From NCBI GenBank assembly GCA_002422505.1, contig DIVX01000098.1, positions 1-9,219 of the forward strand: a DNA stretch of 9,219 nt, given 5' to 3'. A program made the translations under genes and the position numbers. The notes under the pieces were generated by a model. The model saw nothing but the letters and a program-made list of their open reading frames with translations. It did not search any database and was not told the origin of the DNA. This DNA comes from Desulfovibrio sp. UBA6121 (GTDB lineage: Bacteria > Desulfobacterota > Desulfovibrionia > Desulfovibrionales > Desulfovibrionaceae). Positions within the stretch are counted from its first letter, which is position 1. Each line of letters starts with the position of its first letter. This document shows positions 5,898 through 9,219 of the stretch, piece after piece.

Positions 5898-6341
5898 CTA
5901 GTTGGGCTTTTTCTCTTTGCCCGGAACGTTGGTCTCGCTCGACTCGGCCACGATGCCGAGCTTCTCGATGCCCACGCTCTTGATCTCGCCCATGACCTTG
6001 ACCACCACGCCGTACGGTACTTCCTTGTCGGCCCGCAGGAACAGCTGCTTCTTCTGGTTCACCACCAAATTCATCAGGTGCTGCTGCAAATCCTCAAAGG
6101 GCACGTTGTATTCGTCAAGAAACAGGCCGCCATCCTTGTTCACCGTCAGCACCAAATGGTCGCTTCCGGCGGGCAGGGTGCGCACGCTGCGGGTTTTCGG
6201 CAAGTCGACGTCCACGCCTTGCGTCAGCATGGGCGCAGTGACCATGAAGATGATGAGCAAGACGAGCATCACATCCACAAAGGGCGTGACGTTGATCTCG
6301 GCCAGATAGCCGCGACCGCCTTTTTGCAGGGACATGCCCAC
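5898..6341 (-). CDS. tolR: TolR (ExbD/TolR family inner-membrane motor protein)
   Basis: TolR forms, with TolQ, the proton-driven stator that energises TolA. The product is 147 residues. It has a short cytoplasmic N-terminus, one membrane span (about 21-41) preceded by the family signature EINVTPFVDVMLVLLIIF (15-32) with the essential proton-carrying Asp23, and a periplasmic ExbD-type domain with QLFLRADKEVPYGVVVKVMGEIKSVG. It begins with GTG at 6341; an ATG at 6335 is in frame two codons later, but the Shine-Dalgarno spacing favours the GTG. The tolA GTG lies 26 nt beyond its stop. ExbD is the alternative label, but the Tol-Pal operon context settles it as TolR. Confidence 0.93.
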   Translation of the reverse strand: MGMSLQKGGRGYLAEINVTPFVDVMLVLLIIFMVTAPMLTQGVDVDLPKTRSVRTLPAGSDHLVLTVNKDGGLFLDEYNVPFEDLQQHLMNLVVNQKKQLFLRADKEVPYGVVVKVMGEIKSVGIEKLGIVAESSETNVPGKEKKPN

Positions 6342-6348
6342 GCCGCGG

Positions 6349-6355
6349 CCCTCCT
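6349..6355 (-). promoter_or_regulatory. tolR ribosome binding site overlapping the tolQ stop
   Basis: Read on the minus strand, the tolQ stop TAG forms part of TAGGAGGG, so the tolR Shine-Dalgarno (AGGAGGG) overlaps the last codon of tolQ. It sits 7 nt before the GTG at 6341, against 13 nt for the ATG at 6335. This decides the tolR start and suggests coupled translation of the two motor proteins. Confidence 0.8.
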
Positions 6356-7058
6356 ACTGGTTCCGGGAACCGGCGCCAGAGGCCCAGGAGACCTCGCGCT
6401 CCACACGGTTGAGGAAGGCTCCGGCGAAGTTCACAAGCTCGGTCTCCACCTCGCCCAGCATGGCGTTGAGGTAGTTGTAGGCGATGGTGGCGGGAATGGC
6501 CACCACGAGGCCGATGGCCGTGGCGATGAGCGCCTCGGAGATGCCGGGGGCCACGGTGGCCAGCGCCGCGCTTTGCGAAAGGCCGATGGAGTGGAAGGAG
6601 TGCATGATGCCCCACACCGTGCCGAACAGCCCGATGAACGGCGCGGCGTTGGCGCAGGTTGCCAGGAACGACAGCGAGCTGCCCAGGCGGCGCATTTCCT
6701 CGGAAACGCCCTGGCGCAGCACGCGGCGCAGGGTGTCCTTCACCAGCATGCGCTTGCGGTCGCGCTCAATGTCGGCCTTTTCCAGCTTGCGGAACTCGCC
6801 CACGGCCAGCAGCCCCACCGCTGCCAGGGGCGAGCCCTCGTCGCGGGAGACGGCCTGCAGGCCCTCGGAGAGGTCCGCCGCCTCGTTGAACAGCGCGTAG
6901 CCCCGGTTCACCTGCCGCTTGGTGCGGCGGTACAAAAACAGCTTGTGGAAGATGATGGTCCAGCTCCACAGGCTCATGCTGACCAGAAAGGCCATGACCA
7001 CCTGCACGCCCAGGGTCGCCCCCAGCAGCATGGCAAAAAATCCGCCCTCAGGAATCAT
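6354..7058 (-). CDS. tolQ: TolQ (MotA/TolQ/ExbB proton channel family)
   Basis: TolQ is the pentameric inner-membrane channel subunit of the TolQ-TolR motor. From the ATG at 7058 the product is 234 residues, matching the family (about 230). It has a first membrane span at about 15-37, a cytoplasmic region (about 40-125), and a second (about 128-152) and third (about 172-194) span forming the MotA/TolQ/ExbB domain. GLFGTVWGIM (143-152) is the family signature. The channel-lining threonines T147 and T180 correspond to T145 and T178 of E. coli TolQ. I chose ATG 7058 because AAAAGGAG lies 7 nt upstream. An in-frame extension to 7112 would add 18 Arg-rich residues with no ribosome binding site. 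Its stop overlaps the tolR Shine-Dalgarno. ExbB is the alternative label, unlikely next to tolB and pal. Confidence 0.94.
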   Translation of the reverse strand: MIPEGGFFAMLLGATLGVQVVMAFLVSMSLWSWTIIFHKLFLYRRTKRQVNRGYALFNEAADLSEGLQAVSRDEGSPLAAVGLLAVGEFRKLEKADIERDRKRMLVKDTLRRVLRQGVSEEMRRLGSSLSFLATCANAAPFIGLFGTVWGIMHSFHSIGLSQSAALATVAPGISEALIATAIGLVVAIPATIAYNYLNAMLGEVETELVNFAGAFLNRVEREVSWASGAGSRNQ

Positions 7059-7065
7059 CCGCAGT

Positions 7066-7073
7066 CTCCTTTT
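7066..7073 (-). promoter_or_regulatory. Ribosome binding site deciding the tolQ start
   Basis: AAAAGGAG on the minus strand (complement of 7066-7073) lies 7 nt before the ATG at 7058. It rules in that start over the upstream in-frame codons. Confidence 0.8.
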
Positions 7074-7189
7074 CACGCGCGCGGCGCGGCCCAAAAGCCC
7101 GCTGCCGCCCAACTATGCGCCGCCCGCCCCCATGGCCCGGCGGTCGCTGTGCTCCCTGGCCGCAGGTGGCCAGGGCTGGATGCAAACCT
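7074..7189 (-). other. Intergenic spacer between the PHP gene and tolQ with a perfect 8-bp inverted repeat
   Basis: The gap from the PHP gene stop to tolQ is 131 nt, long for this otherwise tight operon. It contains the perfect stem CCCTGGCC/GGCCAGGG (7154-7161 and 7168-7175, 6-nt loop), starting 15 nt after the PHP stop codon. No T-run follows the stem, so it is not a canonical terminator. I see no convincing sigma70 promoter for tolQ here, though a tolQRAB-pal promoter in this gap would be logical. Confidence 0.45.
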
Positions 7190-7846
7190 CTAGCGCCTGC
7201 CCCGGCAGCGCTCCACAATGGCCCAGGCGTTCTGCCCGGCCTGGGCTATTTCCTCGCCGGTAAGCCCAGCGCCCAGCCCAACCTTCTGGCGCAGCTCGCG
7301 CGAGACGAGGTCGCCCGGGGCGTGGGCGTCGTTGTTGATGACCAGCCTGGCCCCGCAGCGCTTGGCCATGGCCGCCACATGTCCGTTGGCGTAGCTGTGC
7401 CCGCGCCGGGTGGTTATCTCCAGGGCGATGCCGTACTCCGCCGCCAGCTTGGCCTCCACCACGGTGATGAGCCCCGGATGCGCCAGCACGTCCACGCGGG
7501 CTTCCAGGGCGGCCAGGTTGGTGCCCTGGGCCACGGGCTCCACAACCGTTTCGCCGTGGCACACCACTATCTGCGCGCCCGCGTCGCGCGCCATCTGGAC
7601 AAAATCAGCCATGAGGGCGGGCGGCACGTGGGTCAGCTCCACCCCGGCGAACAGGCTGATCTCGAAAAAGGGCCCGGCCTCGTCCACGAACCGGCGCACG
7701 TTGCGCAGGATGTGCTCCATGTTGCTGGCGTCGGCATGATCCGTGAAACAGAGCGCCCGGTAGCCGGCCATGGCCGCGCGCCGGGCCAGCTCCGCCGGGA
7801 TGAGCACTCCGTCGCTGAACACGGTGTGGGTATGCAGGTCGATCAT
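7190..7846 (-). CDS. PHP-domain metal-dependent phosphoesterase, histidinol phosphatase-like
   Basis: This 218-residue protein is a single PHP domain, a TIM-barrel-like fold using a two- or three-metal centre to hydrolyse phosphoesters. Expected metal ligands are all visible: HTHTVFSDG (5-13; H5, H7, D12), FTDHAD (34-39; H37), GVE (68-70; E70), CHGE (96-99; H97), LAHPG (121-125; H123) and NNDAH (171-175; D173, H175). The sequence resembles proteins labelled histidinol phosphate phosphatase domain-containing, but it is shorter than HisJ/HisK enzymes (about 270) and sits among non-histidine genes. The substrate is therefore open: histidinol phosphate, a nucleotide or another small phosphate. 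The ATG lies 10 nt after the stop of the upstream nuclease-family gene, with GAGGG in between, so the two are cotranscribed. Confidence 0.85.
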   Translation of the reverse strand: MIDLHTHTVFSDGVLIPAELARRAAMAGYRALCFTDHADASNMEHILRNVRRFVDEAGPFFEISLFAGVELTHVPPALMADFVQMARDAGAQIVVCHGETVVEPVAQGTNLAALEARVDVLAHPGLITVVEAKLAAEYGIALEITTRRGHSYANGHVAAMAKRCGARLVINNDAHAPGDLVSRELRQKVGLGAGLTGEEIAQAGQNAWAIVERCRGRR

Positions 7847-7856
7847 GGCCGCACCC

Positions 7857-8351
7857 TCACATCTTGTACTTGGTGCCGTTTTCGGAAAGTTTTTCCAGTT
7901 CCTCGGTCCACTTCTCGGCGTCCTCGCTGGTGAGCACGGTCTCGTAGCCCCCGGGCGAGGGCGAACCCGCGGCCTGGAGCACCTCCTCGGCCACGAACAG
8001 GGGGGCCTCGGCGCGCAGGGCCACGGCGATGGCGTCCGAGGGGCGGCTGTCCAGGCGCAGGGTCTCGCCGCCCTTGTCCACCACGATCTCGGCGAAGAAG
8101 GTGCCCTCCTCCACCAGCGTCACTTCCACGCCCGTCACCCGCCCGCCCAGGCGGTGCAACACGTTGAGCAGCAGGTCATGGGTCATGGGGCGGGGAAAGG
8201 CCACCTTGTTCAGGGCCACGGAAATGGCCATGGCCTCCATGGCCCCGATCCAGATGGGCAGGATCCGCTCGGCGTCCTGGGCCTTGAGTATGAGGACGGG
8301 GGCCTGGTTTTTCTCGTCCAGGGCCAGCCCGAAAACTTCCACTCTCACCAT
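7857..8351 (-). CDS. Bifunctional nuclease family protein (BFN/DUF151)
   Basis: This 164-residue protein belongs to the bifunctional nuclease (BFN, formerly DUF151) family. One plant member has been reported to cleave both DNA and RNA; the role in bacteria is poorly defined. Conserved blocks are LPIWIGAMEAMAISVAL (31-47), RPMTHDLLLNVL (54-65) and LDSRPSDAIAVALR (100-113), which hold the conserved acids and arginine of the domain. A charged C-terminal tail (about 142-164) follows, with the helix-like segment EDAEKWTEELEKLSE. The ATG at 8351 overlaps the miaB stop by 7 nt (ATGGTGA). A Shine-Dalgarno-like GGAGAAGG lies 10 nt upstream inside miaB, so translation is likely coupled. An open frame extends upstream to 8570, but that part is only a shadow of miaB. 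miaB followed by a BFN gene is an arrangement I believe recurs in related bacteria. Confidence 0.9.
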   Translation of the reverse strand: MVRVEVFGLALDEKNQAPVLILKAQDAERILPIWIGAMEAMAISVALNKVAFPRPMTHDLLLNVLHRLGGRVTGVEVTLVEEGTFFAEIVVDKGGETLRLDSRPSDAIAVALRAEAPLFVAEEVLQAAGSPSPGGYETVLTSEDAEKWTEELEKLSENGTKYKM

Positions 8352-9219
8352 GAGGCGCCCGCCTTCTCCCCGACCAGGGAGTGCTTCTTGGCCTCCACGA
8401 GGCGCACCGGGACCATCTTCCCGGTCAGGTCCGCCCCGCCGTCGTGGGCCAGATTGACCGTGCGGCCGGCCGGATCGCGGCCGCGCCACGAGAGCGCCCC
8501 GGCATCCTGCTTCCGGCTCGGGCCCTCGATCAACACTACGGTCAGTGTACCCACGCATTTTTCTAGACAATCTTTAGTAAGCGTATTTTGCAAATTCTGC
8601 AAGTGCTCCAGCCGGGCCGCGGCCACCTCTTCGGAAACCTTCGGCTTCATACGCGCGGCGGCCACTCCCGGCCGGTCGCTGTACTTGAAAGAAAAGCTGC
8701 TCTCAAAGCCCACGCGCCGGATCATGTCCAGGGTGGCCTGGAAATCCGCCTCACTCTCCCCGGGGAAGCCCACGATGAGGTCCGTGGACAGCGCGATGTC
8801 CGGCCGGGCACGGCGCAGCCGCTCCACGATGTCCAGGTAGCGGGCCGTGTCGTAGCGCCGGCCCATGCGCTTGAGCATGGCGTCCGAGCCGGACTGCAGG
8901 GGCAGGTGCAGGGCCGGGCAGAGGTTGGGCAATTCCCCGAAGGCCGCCACGACCTCGCCGGCGATGTCCTTGGGGTGCGAGGTGGTGAAGCGCAGCCGCG
9001 CAAGGCCGGGCAAGGCCGCCACCTGGCGCAGCAGGTCGGCGAAGCCCACGCCTGCGCCGCCCTCCGGGCGCGAAGGGTCCAGGCCGTAGCTGTTCACGTT
9101 CTGTCCCAGCAGGGTGATTTCCCGCGCGCCCTGCTCCACCCGCTGGCGGCACTCCGCCAGCACGGCCTCCGGCGAGCGCGACTTTTGCCGCCCGCGCGTG
9201 TAGGGCACGATGCAGTAGG
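8345..9219 (-). CDS. miaB: tRNA-2-methylthio-N6-dimethylallyladenosine synthase MiaB, partial (5' end beyond window)
   Basis: MiaB is a radical-SAM, two [4Fe-4S] cluster enzyme that adds the methylthio group to i6A37 of tRNAs reading UNN codons. The last 290 residues are present; the N-terminal UPF0004 domain and most of the CxxxCxxC motif lie beyond the right edge. The visible part opens with YCIVPYTRG, whose Cys (9212-9214) is the last cluster ligand, so the GTG at 9208 is internal and not a start. Then come LLGQNVNSYG, FTTSHPKD, HLPLQSGSD, STDLIVGFPGE and SFKYSDRPG, which identify the MiaB branch rather than RimO or MtaB. A C-terminal TRAM domain occupies about residues 223-279. A 46-bp AT-rich stretch (8555-8600) codes for the linker into the TRAM domain with codons unlike the rest of the gene. 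The stop overlaps the next gene's start by 7 nt. Confidence 0.93.
   Translation of the reverse strand, partial: YCIVPYTRGRQKSRSPEAVLAECRQRVEQGAREITLLGQNVNSYGLDPSRPEGGAGVGFADLLRQVAALPGLARLRFTTSHPKDIAGEVVAAFGELPNLCPALHLPLQSGSDAMLKRMGRRYDTARYLDIVERLRRARPDIALSTDLIVGFPGESEADFQATLDMIRRVGFESSFSFKYSDRPGVAAARMKPKVSEEVAAARLEHLQNLQNTLTKDCLEKCVGTLTVVLIEGPSRKQDAGALSWRGRDPAGRTVNLAHDGGADLTGKMVPVRLVEAKKHSLVGEKAGASW
8588..8602. repeat. Short inverted repeat in the AT-rich patch of miaB
   Basis: TTGCA (8588-8592) and TGCAA (8598-8602) form a perfect inverted repeat with a 5-bp centre, within coding sequence. It lies at the edge of the AT-rich stretch at 8555-8600, about 240 nt upstream of the nuclease-family gene start. 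It may be a regulator site for an internal promoter, or chance. Confidence 0.3.

Noticed and set aside
4867..5901. 344-residue plus-strand open frame antisense to tolA
   Set aside because: It is the mirror of the repetitive Lys/Glu and Gly codons of tolA and gives runs of Leu and Gly with no domain.
8352..8570. Upstream in-frame extension of the nuclease-family gene
   Set aside because: The extension lies wholly over miaB, is Arg/Gly/Pro-rich and lacks family similarity. The BFN domain begins at the ATG at 8351, which has a Shine-Dalgarno-like sequence.
9206..9208. GTG as the start of miaB
   Set aside because: The frame continues to the window edge with YCI ahead of VPYTRG, the conserved end of the radical-SAM cysteine motif, so the codon is an internal valine.

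Overview
The window is GC-rich, tightly packed bacterial chromosome from a Gram-negative (diderm) organism. It carries a complete Tol-Pal envelope system, a heptose-LPS gene and two lipoprotein signal sequences. The gene set, the high-GC codon use, the single-receiver protein type and the TolA/TolB sequences resemble Desulfovibrio and relatives (Desulfovibrionales). That assignment is inference from general family knowledge, not a search result.

Layout. (1) 1-566, minus: 5' part of a branched-chain amino acid type ABC transporter substrate-binding lipoprotein, cut by the left edge. (2) 567-793: divergent intergenic region. (3) 794-2343, plus: a compact operon of gmhA (heptose precursor synthesis), a stand-alone receiver-domain protein and pgpA (phosphatidylglycerol synthesis); the second and third genes overlap by ATGA. 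(4) 2344-2941: about 600 bases with no credible gene. It lies between convergent transcription units and holds palindromes behind pgpA, a 94-bp unit repeated twice in tandem, and a strong rho-independent terminator for the minus-strand operon. (5) 2942-9219, minus, transcribed right to left: miaB (partial), a bifunctional-nuclease-family gene, a PHP-domain phosphoesterase, then tolQ, tolR, tolA, tolB and pal.

How the genes work together. TolQ-TolR form the inner-membrane proton-driven motor. TolA spans the periplasm, TolB is the periplasmic beta-propeller, and Pal is the outer-membrane lipoprotein that holds peptidoglycan. Together they constrict and stabilise the outer membrane. The convergent gmhA and pgpA genes also serve the envelope (LPS core and phospholipid). 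MiaB (tRNA modification), the nuclease-family protein and the PHP protein are probably cotranscribed upstream passengers of the tol genes, because gaps are short or negative up to the PHP gene and 131 nt then separate it from tolQ.

No mobile element, CRISPR array, tRNA, rRNA or obvious novel defence or biosynthetic system is visible. The least explained signals are the 94-bp tandem intergenic repeat with a 40-bp invariant core, a large inverted repeat between tolB and pal, an AT-rich patch inside miaB, and the orphan receiver coupled to pgpA.
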